This document shows positions 54,943 through 63,488 of a stretch of DNA of 64,000 bases, piece by piece. The DNA comes from Hyphomicrobiales bacterium (lineage in GTDB: Bacteria; Pseudomonadota; Alphaproteobacteria; Rhizobiales; Devosiaceae), in NCBI GenBank assembly GCA_900470445.1, contig UCAU01000045.1, positions 1-64,000 on the forward strand, given 5' to 3'. The position numbers were made by a program, and so were the translations under genes. Position 1 is the stretch's first letter. Every line of letters begins with the position of its first letter. The notes under the pieces were generated by a model. That model was not told the origin of the DNA. It saw nothing but the letters and a program-made list of their open reading frames with translations, and ran no database searches.

Positions 54943-55305
54943 CCAACCGGCGGACGGTTGGCCGTGGGTTGGAAGGGGGAGCGGCCTCCCCTTGCCCTGT
55001 GGTCCGGCGGCTGCACGCCTGTCAGGGGGGGTTCTTAGGGAGGGGCTGGAACGCCCCGCCTTAAGCGCGATGAAACGGCGGACGTTTCTCCATGGCCCGG
55101 TGCGGGTGGAGAGGTAAATCTCCAGGACCCGCGAGTGGTGAACCGGCGATACGGTTCGATGGTGTGGATGGGGCTCAATGCCCGATCCACACCAAGGCCT
55201 GGGGGATGCAACGGGGGGCGCGCAGCGGTCCCCTTGCCAAGATTGCGGTACTACACCGCACATCGCGAGGAATACCGGATTTGGAAATCCAGAAACTGAC
55301 GTTTC
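54943..55305. ncRNA. candidate structured RNA: array of perfect hairpins
   Basis: There is no gene in these 360 bases, but at least nine perfect short inverted repeats. 54943-54961 CCAACCG-GCGGA-CGGTTGG. 54973-54993 (AAGGGGGAG with CTCCCCTT, one bulge). 55042-55057 GGGGC/GCCCC. 55072-55088 GAAACG-GCGGA-CGTTTC. 55102-55132 (GCGGGT-GGAGA and TCTCC-AGG-ACCCGC). 55140-55157 GAACCG-GCGATA-CGGTTC. 55161-55193 (GGTGTGGAT/ATCCACACC). 55244-55260 TGCGGT/ACCGCA. 55277-55290 and 55292-55305. Two loops are the same, GCGGA. Strand and transcription are not known. It may be a structured RNA or a cluster of palindromes from a mobile element. Confidence 0.35.
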
Positions 55306-55325
55306 ACCTGCCACTCTGCAACAGA

Positions 55326-55347
55326 AAGGGCCCCAATCGGGACCCTT
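55326..55347 (-). terminator. terminator after the CsbD-like gene
   Basis: AAGGG-C-CCC and GGG-A-CCCTT (55326-55347) pair around an AATC loop, five bases after the stop on the minus strand, followed by TTTCT. It also bounds the hairpin array. Confidence 0.65.
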
Positions 55348-55351
55348 CGCA

Positions 55352-55555
55352 TTACCAGGTCTGTCGATCATACCAATCGTCGACGTCCTTTTTCACTTCA
55401 TCCTTGGCCTTGCCGTAGCGTTCCTGGATCTTGCCCTCGAGCTGCTCGCGGTTGCCGTTGATCTCGGTGATGTCGTCGTCGGTGAGCTTGCCCCACTGCT
55501 CCTTCACCTTGCCGGTCATCTGCTTCCAGCTGCCTTCAACGCGGTTCCAGTCCAT
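55352..55555 (-). CDS. CsbD-like stress protein
   Basis: 67 residues from ATG 55555, with AAAGGAG eight bases upstream. It reads MDWNRVEGSWKQMTGKVKEQ, then WGKLTDDDITEINGNREQLE and GKIQERYGKAKDEV, the standard CsbD pattern. CsbD proteins are small, charged and abundant under general stress; their action is unknown. The gene points to the hairpin array. Confidence 0.9.
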   Translation of the reverse strand: MDWNRVEGSWKQMTGKVKEQWGKLTDDDITEINGNREQLEGKIQERYGKAKDEVKKDVDDWYDRQTW

Positions 55556-55657
55556 GACGATCTCCTTTTTCGGTCTTATGGGACAACGGTTCCGGCCCGA
55601 GGACGTTCCAGCTCGGTTCATGTTGAACGCGCAGGCGGGAGAGCCTACTTGAGAGCC

Positions 55658-56296
55658 ATGCCATCAAAACGCAAAGTCGAAGCGCCTCATGCCCTGGTCC
55701 AGGAATGGACGCTGCCGGCCGGGGCGACGTTGGGATCCTCGGTCAGGGCCAAGGGCATTCTGCTCGAAATGCGCGCTCGTCTCCCTTCCGCAGTCAAGAA
55801 ATCGCTCAATGTCACCGGCGTGGTACTGACTCTCCAGATGCCTGAGGGCTTAGAGGGCGAATTCAAGACCGCATCCTCCATCGTTTCGAAGGCGCTGGAA
55901 GGGATCGAGAGCCTGCCGGTGATCCCGCGCGAGATCCAGGACATCCTGTCGATATCGACCACCGAGCGGCATCGCTGGCTCAAGGACGGTCGCCTTCCGA
56001 GCGCTGGCACACGCACGGTCAAACTCCGGGGCCGCGCCAAGAAGATAACCTTTCACGTCTTCGATCCTCGTCGTGTGGAAGAGGTGCTGAACGAGGACAT
56101 GGTCTCGGCATGGCGCGAAGACGATGCGATCGCTAAAGCCGAAAAGCGACGGCAGGCTGCCTGGAACAGAAAACTGGTTCGCGAGGAGAAGTCAGCGACC
56201 AAGGGCAAGCCGGTTGCCGATGGCAGTGCCGAAGACTCCGCGCGTCACCAGCTCAAAGGGTGGGCAGAGTTCGAACGCAGCGGACTGCTTCGCTAA
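55658..56296 (+). CDS. unknown protein with possible HTH region
   Basis: 212 residues from ATG 55658. The middle (EIQDILSISTTERHRWLKDG, RLPSAGTRTVKLRGRAKKIT, FHVFDPRRVEEVLNED) looks like a winged-helix or MerR-like DNA-binding core. The C-terminus is highly charged (KAEKRRQAAWNRKLVREEK). I do not recognise the family. After its TAA the same frame stays open and protein-like to 56617, so it may once have been longer. Confidence 0.6.
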   Translation: MPSKRKVEAPHALVQEWTLPAGATLGSSVRAKGILLEMRARLPSAVKKSLNVTGVVLTLQMPEGLEGEFKTASSIVSKALEGIESLPVIPREIQDILSISTTERHRWLKDGRLPSAGTRTVKLRGRAKKITFHVFDPRRVEEVLNEDMVSAWREDDAIAKAEKRRQAAWNRKLVREEKSATKGKPVADGSAEDSARHQLKGWAEFERSGLLR

Positions 56297-56617
56297 TCTC
56301 CGCTGGGCATCGAAGCATCGATCGATTGCTGTCTCTCCGTCGCTGCCTCGATTCCATGCGCTCTCGCCCATCTCTCCCTCATATTTCGGAAAAACGCGCT
56401 CCCTGAGCGCCTGGACGCTTTCCGTCTCTGCACGACGTTGGGATTGCCGCCCGACGCGGTCCGCGATCTGTGCAGGGTCGGCATGGTGGAAGACTTCGCT
56501 GGTCCCAGCAGATCGACTGCCGTCGATCTTATGGGCAGAGGCACCTTCTATTCGAAGACCTCTGCCGACCGCTTTGTGGACGTGGTGGCCAACCACAGGT
56601 TGTTCGCTAAGCAGTAA
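56297..56617 (+). pseudogene. in-frame continuation after the stop at 56296
   Basis: The same frame gives FRLCTTLGLPPDAVRDLCRV with GMVEDFAGPSRSTAVDL and SADRFVDVVANHRLFAKQ, then TAA. The composition is that of a real protein with an HTH-like segment. There is no start codon with a ribosome site nearby. It may be a 3' remnant of the upstream gene or of another island gene. From 56618 to 56801 I see nothing. Confidence 0.4.
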
Positions 56618-56801
56618 TTTGAAGGTCCTTGAGGTGGCTTCTGGCGCTTCGAGCGGCCACTGGGCAATCGAGCGGCGAACCGCGATGCCAGTTGCATCTA
56701 CTGCAAGAACTAAATTGCAGAAGTGCGTGAGTGTAAAGGCTTACGCTTCCTCCACCGAATTTTGTAGTGGGACAAGGTGCATGGTGCTTGTAGCAGTCCG
56801 G

Positions 56802-57677
56802 CTAACTCAGGCCAATTAGCCGCTTGGCGCCTTTAATCATCCGATAGCGCCAGAAGCGGTAAAACAGCTCATTGGTCATCGTGTGGCGATAGGTTCTGGC
56901 ATAGGCGACATTCGGCTTGAGTGACCAAGGCTTTTCTACGCCAGAATAGTGCACGATCAGGGGATTGAACGCCTCGTGCGCCGGTTCGGGGTTCTGCAGG
57001 TTCCAACGCGCCTCCAGTTCCAGAATATCATCGGCGAAGACGATGTTGAGGATGTCCTGATCGTAATATACGCGCTCGATTTGAGCCGGCGTCAGCAGCT
57101 CCGTCAGCCTGCTGACGATGTCGACTTTCCTATATCGTTCGAGATCGATGAGCAGGACGCCGGCGTTGAAATAGGGCTTAGTCATACTGAGCCCTTTGTT
57201 GGCGCGAAGATCATGGCCGCCGGCCTGTTTGAAGCGTTCCGGCTGCTGAACGGCGGCAATCGTCTTTCCTGCCATATCCATTTCGGCGAGCTGCTCGATC
57301 GGCGTGCGAACCGCGACATCGCAGTCGAGGTAGATCACGCGCTTGGCCGAGGCAGGCACGACATGTTGAATGAAGAGCCGTGCATAGACGATGTTGTGGA
57401 GGCGGCGCACCTTCACCTTCGGCAGCACTGCAATTCGCTCGCCCAAAAGGTCAGAATTTTCCAGCGGATGATAGACGAGTTGTGCCCCATATTCCTCGGT
57501 TATGGCATCCAGGTCTTTCCTGTGCTCGGCCGTTAGCCCGAGATTGAGTAGGTGGAAGACAAGGTCGGCCTTGCGATCGGTTGCAACACAGACGCTTCGC
57601 ATCGTTGCATAGGCCGGCGCCCAAAAGGCATCGTCGAAGGTCAAGGCCACATGGATGGCTTTGTCGGTAATGCTCAT
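56802..57677 (-). CDS. GT8-family glycosyltransferase
   Basis: A 291-residue GT-A enzyme. The DxD metal motif is in VIYLDCDVAV; further family blocks are YFNAGVLLIDLERYRK, YYDQDILNIVFADD and HYSGVEKPW. GT8 enzymes transfer glucose or galactose with retention of configuration, as in LPS outer-core synthesis. It has no membrane span and probably works at the inner face. It lies downstream of rfbA on the same strand. Confidence 0.92.
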   Translation of the reverse strand: MSITDKAIHVALTFDDAFWAPAYATMRSVCVATDRKADLVFHLLNLGLTAEHRKDLDAITEEYGAQLVYHPLENSDLLGERIAVLPKVKVRRLHNIVYARLFIQHVVPASAKRVIYLDCDVAVRTPIEQLAEMDMAGKTIAAVQQPERFKQAGGHDLRANKGLSMTKPYFNAGVLLIDLERYRKVDIVSRLTELLTPAQIERVYYDQDILNIVFADDILELEARWNLQNPEPAHEAFNPLIVHYSGVEKPWSLKPNVAYARTYRHTMTNELFYRFWRYRMIKGAKRLIGLS

Positions 57678-57767
57678 TATTCCCCCAAAAACAACGCCGC
57701 GAGACTCTCCTAATGAGCGGGCATACGCGGCGTAGCGGAGTGGCCTGACGGTACGGCAACTCTATTT

Positions 57768-58673
57768 TTAGAACCGCCTTGGGCCTTGTTGGGATTTTCC
57801 GGCATGACGCTTCATCTCGGTGGAGATGGATTGCAGATAGGTCCGATACTCGCAGTTCGGCATCCCCGTTGTCAGGGCTTCAAACTGTTCTAGGGTAAGA
57901 AAGCCCCGCGTCAGCGCCGCTTCTTCCGGGCAGCCCAGCTTTACTCCCTGCCGGCGTTCGATTGTCTCAATATAAGCGGATGCCTCCTGTAGCGACTCGC
58001 TGGTACCAGCGTCTAGCCATACAAATCCTCTGCTGAGGCGGCGCACAAATAGTTCCCCGTGCTCCAGGTACGTCCTGTTGATGTCAGTAATCTCGAGTTC
58101 GCCACGTGCTGACGGTACGAGCCCCTTTGCGATCTCCACTACCCGGCTATCGTACAGGTAGATGCCCGGCACCGCGTAGCTGGACTTCGGCTGCACTGGT
58201 TTTTCTTCGATCGACAGAGCCCTGCCAGTGTCATCAAATTCCACAACCCCGTAGTCTTGGGGGCGCTTAACTTGATAGGCGAAGACGAACGCGCCCGTGG
58301 AAAATTCCGCCATCGCGCGCGGGAAGGCGTCGCCGCCAAAAAATAGGTTGTCGCCCAGCATCAGCGCGACACTTTGACCATCAACGAAGTCTTCGGCAAT
58401 TATGAAGGCTTCGGCGATGCCTTTCGGCTTGGTTTGCTCGCGATATTCGATCTTGACACCCCACTGGCTGCCATTACCAAGAAGGCTCTTAAACCGCGGC
58501 TGATCATGCGGAGTGGTTATGATGCAGAAGTCGCGAATTCCAGCGGCAATTAGAACTGTCAGTGGGTAGTAGATCATAGGCTTGTCGTAGACTGCCTGCA
58601 GTTGCTTGCTCACGACCTGCGTCAGTGGGTACAGTCGCGATCCGTTTCCGCCTGCCAGAACAATGGCTTTCAC
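57768..58673 (-). CDS. rfbA: glucose-1-phosphate thymidylyltransferase
   Basis: A 301-residue enzyme making dTDP-glucose, the first step to dTDP-deoxysugars. It starts MKAIVLAGGNGSRLYPLTQV; the metal/nucleotide sites are in VALMLGDNLFFG and YLYDSRVVEIA, and GFVWLDAGTSESL is the family's late motif. It is full length. The next step, rfbB, starts at 63.5 kb on the other strand, so the pathway genes are split around the cluster. Confidence 0.95.
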   Translation of the reverse strand: MKAIVLAGGNGSRLYPLTQVVSKQLQAVYDKPMIYYPLTVLIAAGIRDFCIITTPHDQPRFKSLLGNGSQWGVKIEYREQTKPKGIAEAFIIAEDFVDGQSVALMLGDNLFFGGDAFPRAMAEFSTGAFVFAYQVKRPQDYGVVEFDDTGRALSIEEKPVQPKSSYAVPGIYLYDSRVVEIAKGLVPSARGELEITDINRTYLEHGELFVRRLSRGFVWLDAGTSESLQEASAYIETIERRQGVKLGCPEEAALTRGFLTLEQFEALTTGMPNCEYRTYLQSISTEMKRHAGKSQQGPRRF

Positions 58674-58786
58674 TTGTAAATCCTCGTTTAGGGGAATGCT
58701 CGTCGTTTTGGCTGAAATCGCTTCCGAAGGGAATGGATTTCTGCCATGCAGGTCGAGCTGCCAGGGGTCTCGGTATCGGAGGTTTT

Positions 58787-59512
58787 ATGAGCTTTGACCG
58801 CCGTGTTGCCATTCTTCAGTCGGCCTATATCCCATGGAAAGGGTATTTTGACATCATCGGGTCGGTGGACGCGTTCGTCATCTACGACGACGTGCAGTAT
58901 AGCAAGAACCACTGGCACAATCGCAATCAGATCAAGACCCAATCCGGCCCGAAATGGCTCACCATTCCCGTCTCGATGGAGCAGGGGAGTTTTCAGCCGA
59001 TCGACAGGGTGAAGGTGGCGCAGCCTTTCGCCGCAAAGCACTGGCGCAGTATCGAGCAAAGTTATGCACGCGCGCCGTTTTTCAGCCTGTATCGCGAATG
59101 GCTGGCGGAGCTTTATGCCCAGGCAGCGTCGCTGGATTCCCTGAGCGCGGTCAATCTGCTATTTCTCAAGGCGATCTGTGAACAGCTTGGGATCAAGACG
59201 CAATTCTTGGCATCCAACGAGATGAATATCGGCGGTGGACAGACGGAACGACTGGTGAATATCTGCCGCGAGCTTGGCGCTTGCACCTATCTGTCCGGGC
59301 CGTCTGCAAAAAGCTATCTGGATATCGGGCAATTCACTACGGCAGGGATTGCCGTGGAGTGGATGGACTATGCTAACTATCCAGAGTACGGGCAATTGCA
59401 CGGCCCGTTCAGTCACGCGGTGTCAGTTCTCGATCTAACTCTCAATACCGGCCCGGAGGCTCGCAAGTATATGAAATCGCCGACCCGGTCGCCGCAGGGT
59501 TCGACCCTGTGA
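58787..59512 (+). CDS. WbqC-like protein
   Basis: 241 residues from ATG 58787, with GGAGG five bases upstream. VAILQSAYIPWKGYFDIIGS, then YDDVQYSKNHWHNRNQIKT, is the WbqC family's N-terminal signature; LSGPSAKSYLDIGQF follows. WbqC-like proteins are found in O-antigen clusters, often beside aminotransferase or acyltransferase genes for dTDP-amino sugars, and their exact reaction is not settled. It heads a tight plus-strand operon, with a 4-bp overlap with the next gene. Confidence 0.88.
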   Translation: MSFDRRVAILQSAYIPWKGYFDIIGSVDAFVIYDDVQYSKNHWHNRNQIKTQSGPKWLTIPVSMEQGSFQPIDRVKVAQPFAAKHWRSIEQSYARAPFFSLYREWLAELYAQAASLDSLSAVNLLFLKAICEQLGIKTQFLASNEMNIGGGQTERLVNICRELGACTYLSGPSAKSYLDIGQFTTAGIAVEWMDYANYPEYGQLHGPFSHAVSVLDLTLNTGPEARKYMKSPTRSPQGSTL

Positions 59513-60363
59513 CTCTAGATGAGTTCGACAACTGGTGCCTTGCAGCATCTGGTCTGCAACGCGACGCTGAGGGAAACTGGGCGGCGGCTCATAGCGGAGA
59601 AGTATCCTTCCCAGAGGAAGCCCATGCCGATTTGGCGGTGATCGAAGATAGTTCATACTGGTTCGCGCATCGCAACGCTGTCATAGCCTCGATTGTTGGG
59701 CAATTCCCACCCGGCGGCACCATCTTTGACGTTGGCGGCGGCAATGGTTTTGTGAGTAGAGGCCTTAGCCGAGCCGGTCAGGACTGCGTCGTGATCGAGC
59801 CCGGCATTGCCGGCGTGAGGGTGGCGCGGCAGCGCGGCCTGAAAGCAATACACTCCAGTTTTGAAGCTCTTCTGGCCCCCCCTGAATCCATTCCCGCAAT
59901 AGGGCTCTTCGATGTTCTTGAGCATATCGAGGACGCTGGCGCGGCGCTGTCGGCGCTAAACCGCTCGCTATGTCCCGGCGGCATGATCTATGTTGCGGTA
60001 CCTGCCTTCAGTTTTCTTTGGTCGGTCCAAGATAGCTATGGCGGTCATTTTCGGCGATATACGCTGGGGAGGTTGGCCAGGAACCTGCGACAGTCAGGGT
60101 TCGATCCTCTTTTCGGAACATATTTCTTCTCGTCACTCGTTGCGCCAGTGTTTCTACTGCGCACACTGCCGAGTGCTCTAGGCTTCCGACGTGGCGAGAA
60201 TGCTGCCAGCAATGGGGCCAACGAACATCGCCTGCCGGCGGGGGCAATCGGCCGCGCCCTTCAAGGTAGTTTTGAGTGGGAAGCTCGACGAATTTCTGCT
60301 GGTCGCACTGTGCCAGTCGGAGCCAGCTGTGTTATTGCGGCGCGCAAAATCTCGGGAATATGA
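59509..60363 (+). CDS. SAM-dependent methyltransferase
   Basis: A 284-residue class I methyltransferase from a GTG overlapping the WbqC stop. The SAM loop is IFDVGGGNGFVSRGL; the acidic and motif II parts are VIEPGIAGVRVA and IGLFDVLEHIEDAGAAL; FLWSVQDSYGGHFRRY is typical for sugar-cluster methyltransferases. A likely substrate is a hydroxyl or lipid-linked sugar of the polysaccharide. Confidence 0.85.
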   Translation: MTLDEFDNWCLAASGLQRDAEGNWAAAHSGEVSFPEEAHADLAVIEDSSYWFAHRNAVIASIVGQFPPGGTIFDVGGGNGFVSRGLSRAGQDCVVIEPGIAGVRVARQRGLKAIHSSFEALLAPPESIPAIGLFDVLEHIEDAGAALSALNRSLCPGGMIYVAVPAFSFLWSVQDSYGGHFRRYTLGRLARNLRQSGFDPLFGTYFFSSLVAPVFLLRTLPSALGFRRGENAASNGANEHRLPAGAIGRALQGSFEWEARRISAGRTVPVGASCVIAARKISGI

Positions 60364-61355
60364 TATTGGCAACCCCCCCCGTCCTCTCGATCGTCGCGAC
60401 GCTGTATCGTTCTGCAGCGTATGTGGAGGAGTTCTGTCGCCGGGCCGCCGATACTGCCCGTGAGCTAGTCGGTGACGAGTTTGAAATCATCTTGGTAAAC
60501 GACGGGTCGCCTGACGACAGCCTCGATATCGCTATCAATCTCATAAGACATTCCCCTGAAATCGTCCTTGTGGACCTCTCGCGCAATTTTGGGCACCACA
60601 AGGCGATGATGACAGGCTTGCAGCACGCGCGAGGGAATAAGATATTTCTTATCGACAGCGACCTTGAGGAGGAGCCGGAATGGCTCATTCCGTTTGCCGC
60701 CCAGATGGGCAAGCAGGGTTGCGATGTCGTTTACGGCGTGCAGAACACCCGAAAGGGTGGTCCCTTCGAGCGTTGGACCGGGCACTGGTTCTATTCGATT
60801 TTCAACGCTCTAAGTGGTCTCGACTTGCCTCGTAACATCGTGGTGGCGCGGTTGATGAGCCGCCGTTATGTCGACGCGCTGCTGCGCCATACCGAGCGCG
60901 AGGTGTTCATGGCCGGTTTATGGCAACTGACGGGCTTTGACCAGCGTTCTCATACAGTCGTCAAACATAATACCAGCGAAACCACGTATTCGCTGCGGCG
61001 CCGCGTAGCGATGCTGGTCAATTCGATCACCTCTTTCTCTAACCGACCGCTGCATGCGATCTTCTATGTTGGCGCAATTATCTCTTTGGTCGATCTGATC
61101 TACATTTTGGTCATCTTCTGCAACTGGTTGGTATGGGATAACCAGGTTGAAGGTTGGACATCGCTCATTGCATCGGTTTGGCTTCTAGGGGGGCTAATCA
61201 TCTCCTTCATTGGGGTGATCGGGATATATTTGGCCACGATGTTTTCGGAAATTAAATCGCGTCCCTACACTATTGTCAGGGCGATCCATGGTTTGGATTC
61301 AAAAATCTATGACGCGACAGATAGTAGCAACGACCTGGATACGAATTCGCCATGA
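60360..61355 (+). CDS. GT2 glycosyltransferase, DPM1/GtrB-like
   Basis: 331 residues from the ATG at 60360, which overlaps the previous stop (ATGA). The GT-A domain has VNDGSPDDSLDIAI, LSRNFGHHKAMMTGLQ and the DxD-type IDSDLEEEPEW. Two C-terminal spans (FYVGAIISLVDLIYILVIFC and ASVWLLGGLIISFIGVIGIY) fit enzymes that load a sugar onto undecaprenyl phosphate. It serves the polysaccharide operon. Confidence 0.9.
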   Translation: MILATPPVLSIVATLYRSAAYVEEFCRRAADTARELVGDEFEIILVNDGSPDDSLDIAINLIRHSPEIVLVDLSRNFGHHKAMMTGLQHARGNKIFLIDSDLEEEPEWLIPFAAQMGKQGCDVVYGVQNTRKGGPFERWTGHWFYSIFNALSGLDLPRNIVVARLMSRRYVDALLRHTEREVFMAGLWQLTGFDQRSHTVVKHNTSETTYSLRRRVAMLVNSITSFSNRPLHAIFYVGAIISLVDLIYILVIFCNWLVWDNQVEGWTSLIASVWLLGGLIISFIGVIGIYLATMFSEIKSRPYTIVRAIHGLDSKIYDATDSSNDLDTNSP

Positions 61356-62017
61356 GCAATCCAATTGTTATATTTGGTGTCGGCGAGATGGCGCAGCTGG
61401 CCCATTATTATTTCGAGCGGGATAGTGATCGCAGCGTCGCCGCTTTTGTATTGGACAAGCAGTATATCGAGGAAGCTACCTTCTGTGGTCTGCCCGTTGT
61501 GCCTTTCGAAGATGTCCGACGCCACTACGCCCCTGCGGACTATGACCTGTTCGTCGCCTTGGGCTATTCGAAGGTGAATTCTCTGCGCCAGGAGAAATAT
61601 CTGGCGGCGAAGGCGCAAGGCTACGCCTTGGCGAGTTATATCAGTAGCCGGGCTTCAATCCTCAATGACGGCGCCATTGGCGAGAACGCCTTCATCCTTG
61701 AGGACAATACCATTCAACCCTTTGTTACCATTGGGAATAATGTTGTGATGTGGAGCGGTAATCATATCGGCCACCACTCCACCATCCGCGACCACTGCTT
61801 TCTCGCCTCCCACGTTGTGGTGTCGGGCGGTGTCGAATTGGGTGAAAACTGTTTTGTCGGCGTCAACGCGACCTTCAGGGATCGCATTACTGTAGGTCCC
61901 CGTTGCGTTATAGGGGCGGGGGCCCTGTTGCTCTCTGACGCTGAGGCAGACGGCGTCTATGTCGGGACCGCCACAGAGCGCTCAAGAGTTCCCAGCAATC
62001 GGTTGAAGCGGATTTAG
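61352..62017 (+). CDS. NeuD/PglD-like hexapeptide acyltransferase
   Basis: 221 residues. The N-terminal Rossmann-like part starts IVIFGVGEMAQLAHYYFERD. A left-handed beta-helix follows from about residue 105 with hexapeptide repeats (ILNDGAIGENAFILEDNTIQ, GNNVVMWSGNHIGHHSTI). The His pair in HIGHHS supplies the likely catalytic base. The family N-acetylates amino sugars. Four-base overlap with the GT2 gene. With rfbA and rfbB this points to an N-acylated dTDP-amino deoxysugar. Confidence 0.88.
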   Translation: MSNPIVIFGVGEMAQLAHYYFERDSDRSVAAFVLDKQYIEEATFCGLPVVPFEDVRRHYAPADYDLFVALGYSKVNSLRQEKYLAAKAQGYALASYISSRASILNDGAIGENAFILEDNTIQPFVTIGNNVVMWSGNHIGHHSTIRDHCFLASHVVVSGGVELGENCFVGVNATFRDRITVGPRCVIGAGALLLSDAEADGVYVGTATERSRVPSNRLKRI

Positions 62018-62021
62018 TCAG

Positions 62022-62942
62022 ATGCAGTGGCGGCGGCTTGGGCATATATTTGTAGCGGATCAACAAAGCGACTGGATGTACTCACACGCAATGATACCGG
62101 TGGCTGAACGTCTCGGGGGCAGCGACCGTTATCGCATCTATTTTTCCCCGCGAGACAGCCGCAACAGGGGACATGGCGCGTATCTGGAAATTGACATACG
62201 CGACCCGCTTAAGGTGCAATATTTGCACCCCACGCCCGTTCTCGAACCGGGAGAACTCGGTTGCTTTGACGATAGCGGTGCCCTGCCCAATTCTCTCGTG
62301 ACCGTCACTGGCCGGAAGCGGCTCTACTACACAGGCATAAACTTGGGCCTTACCGTCAAAATCCGCAACTCGATCGGCGTTGCGGAGTGGGATGAAGCAC
62401 TTGGTCGGTTCGTTCGCCTGTTTCCCGGTCCGGTCATCGACCGGACCCGCAGTCTTCCTCACTTCGTAGCGACCCCAGAGGTTCATTTTGTAGATGGCCG
62501 CTTCCGCGCCTGGTTTACTTCATGCGTGAGGTGGGTCGCCGGCGATCCGGAGGCCAAACACTTCTACCATCTCGAATATGCGGAATCCGAAGATGGCATC
62601 GATTGGCAACGAGACGGTACGGTGGCAGTCGAATTCGCTGACGAGCATGAGTATGCTCTCGGGGTTCCACGCGTTCTGCGAGACGCCGACTGCTATCGGA
62701 TGTGGTTCTGCGCTCGCGCCACCGCAAGCGAGCCCACCTATCGTATCCGCTATGCAGAGTCAGACGACGGCGTCGTCTGGCAACGTCGCCCTGATGGTCC
62801 CTGGCTCGACGTTGCCGAGAGCGGTTGGGATTCTGAAATGGTTTGTTACCCCTTCGTATTCGATCACGATGGGCAGCGTTTCATGCTGTACAATGGCAAT
62901 GGCTATGGTCGTAGCGGATTTGGGTTGGCCGTGCTCGACTAG
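62022..62942 (+). CDS. five-bladed propeller protein (glycoside hydrolase-like)
   Basis: 306 residues with repeated blade motifs: YRIYFSPRDSRNRGHGAYLE, RKRLYYTGINLGLTVKIRN, SLPHFVATPEVHFVDGRFRA and YRMWFCARATASEPTYRIRY. This is the arrangement of GH43/GH32-type propellers. No signal peptide is seen, so it is likely cytoplasmic, which is odd for a hydrolase. It may act on a lipid- or nucleotide-linked sugar. It starts four bases after the acyltransferase stop. Its end overlaps the convergent DMT gene by 4 bp. Confidence 0.7.
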   Translation: MQWRRLGHIFVADQQSDWMYSHAMIPVAERLGGSDRYRIYFSPRDSRNRGHGAYLEIDIRDPLKVQYLHPTPVLEPGELGCFDDSGALPNSLVTVTGRKRLYYTGINLGLTVKIRNSIGVAEWDEALGRFVRLFPGPVIDRTRSLPHFVATPEVHFVDGRFRAWFTSCVRWVAGDPEAKHFYHLEYAESEDGIDWQRDGTVAVEFADEHEYALGVPRVLRDADCYRMWFCARATASEPTYRIRYAESDDGVVWQRRPDGPWLDVAESGWDSEMVCYPFVFDHDGQRFMLYNGNGYGRSGFGLAVLD

Positions 62943-63319
62943 CTGGCGGTGCTAGATACGAGCAGTATGCCAAACACGATGACAATATTGCCGGCCACCG
63001 CCTGCCAGTGGAACGGCTCTCGAAGCAAGAACACTGATCCCAGCAAAATGAGCGGATAGGACAGGGCCGCGAAAGGGTAGGCGATCGACAATGGCAGGCG
63101 CGAAACCGCGGCGTACCAGCACAGGCTGGACAGCAGCAGACCGAGCCCGCCAAGCCACATACGCCAGTCGAGAAGAACCTCGAGCATGTAGCCCAGCAGC
63201 TGCCGGTCGAATGGCACGACACCGTGCACGCTCAGGCGGCTTTTGATCAGCAGTTGGGCGCCAGTGAGAACCAGCACTGCGAAGATAATAAGCGCTAGTC
63301 CCACGCTGCGTACTTCCAT
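62939..63319 (-). CDS. small EamA/ArnE-like membrane protein
   Basis: A 126-residue protein with four spans: ALIIFAVLVLTGAQLLIKSR, WLGGLGLLLSSLCWYAAVSR, SIAYPFAALSYPLILLGSVF and VAGNIVIVFGILLVS. PLSIAYPFAALSYPL is the small DMT signature, as in ArnE/ArnF flippase subunits for undecaprenyl-linked amino sugars. In this cluster it could move the lipid-linked sugar made by the GT2. Confidence 0.8.
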   Translation of the reverse strand: MEVRSVGLALIIFAVLVLTGAQLLIKSRLSVHGVVPFDRQLLGYMLEVLLDWRMWLGGLGLLLSSLCWYAAVSRLPLSIAYPFAALSYPLILLGSVFLLREPFHWQAVAGNIVIVFGILLVSSTAS

Positions 63320-63488
63320 GCGATCAAACCCTTTTCGCCCTTTTGCATGAGACTGGTCAGAACACGCTTGCCGCGTGGAATCCGGCCATTGGCCTCAATC
63401 ATTTCCTGCAGGACCACTTACGCTCTGTCGGTTGTCGCGTCACCAATTTCTGTTAAAGAGGGAGCGATATGACCCTGGGTTGGCTTGC

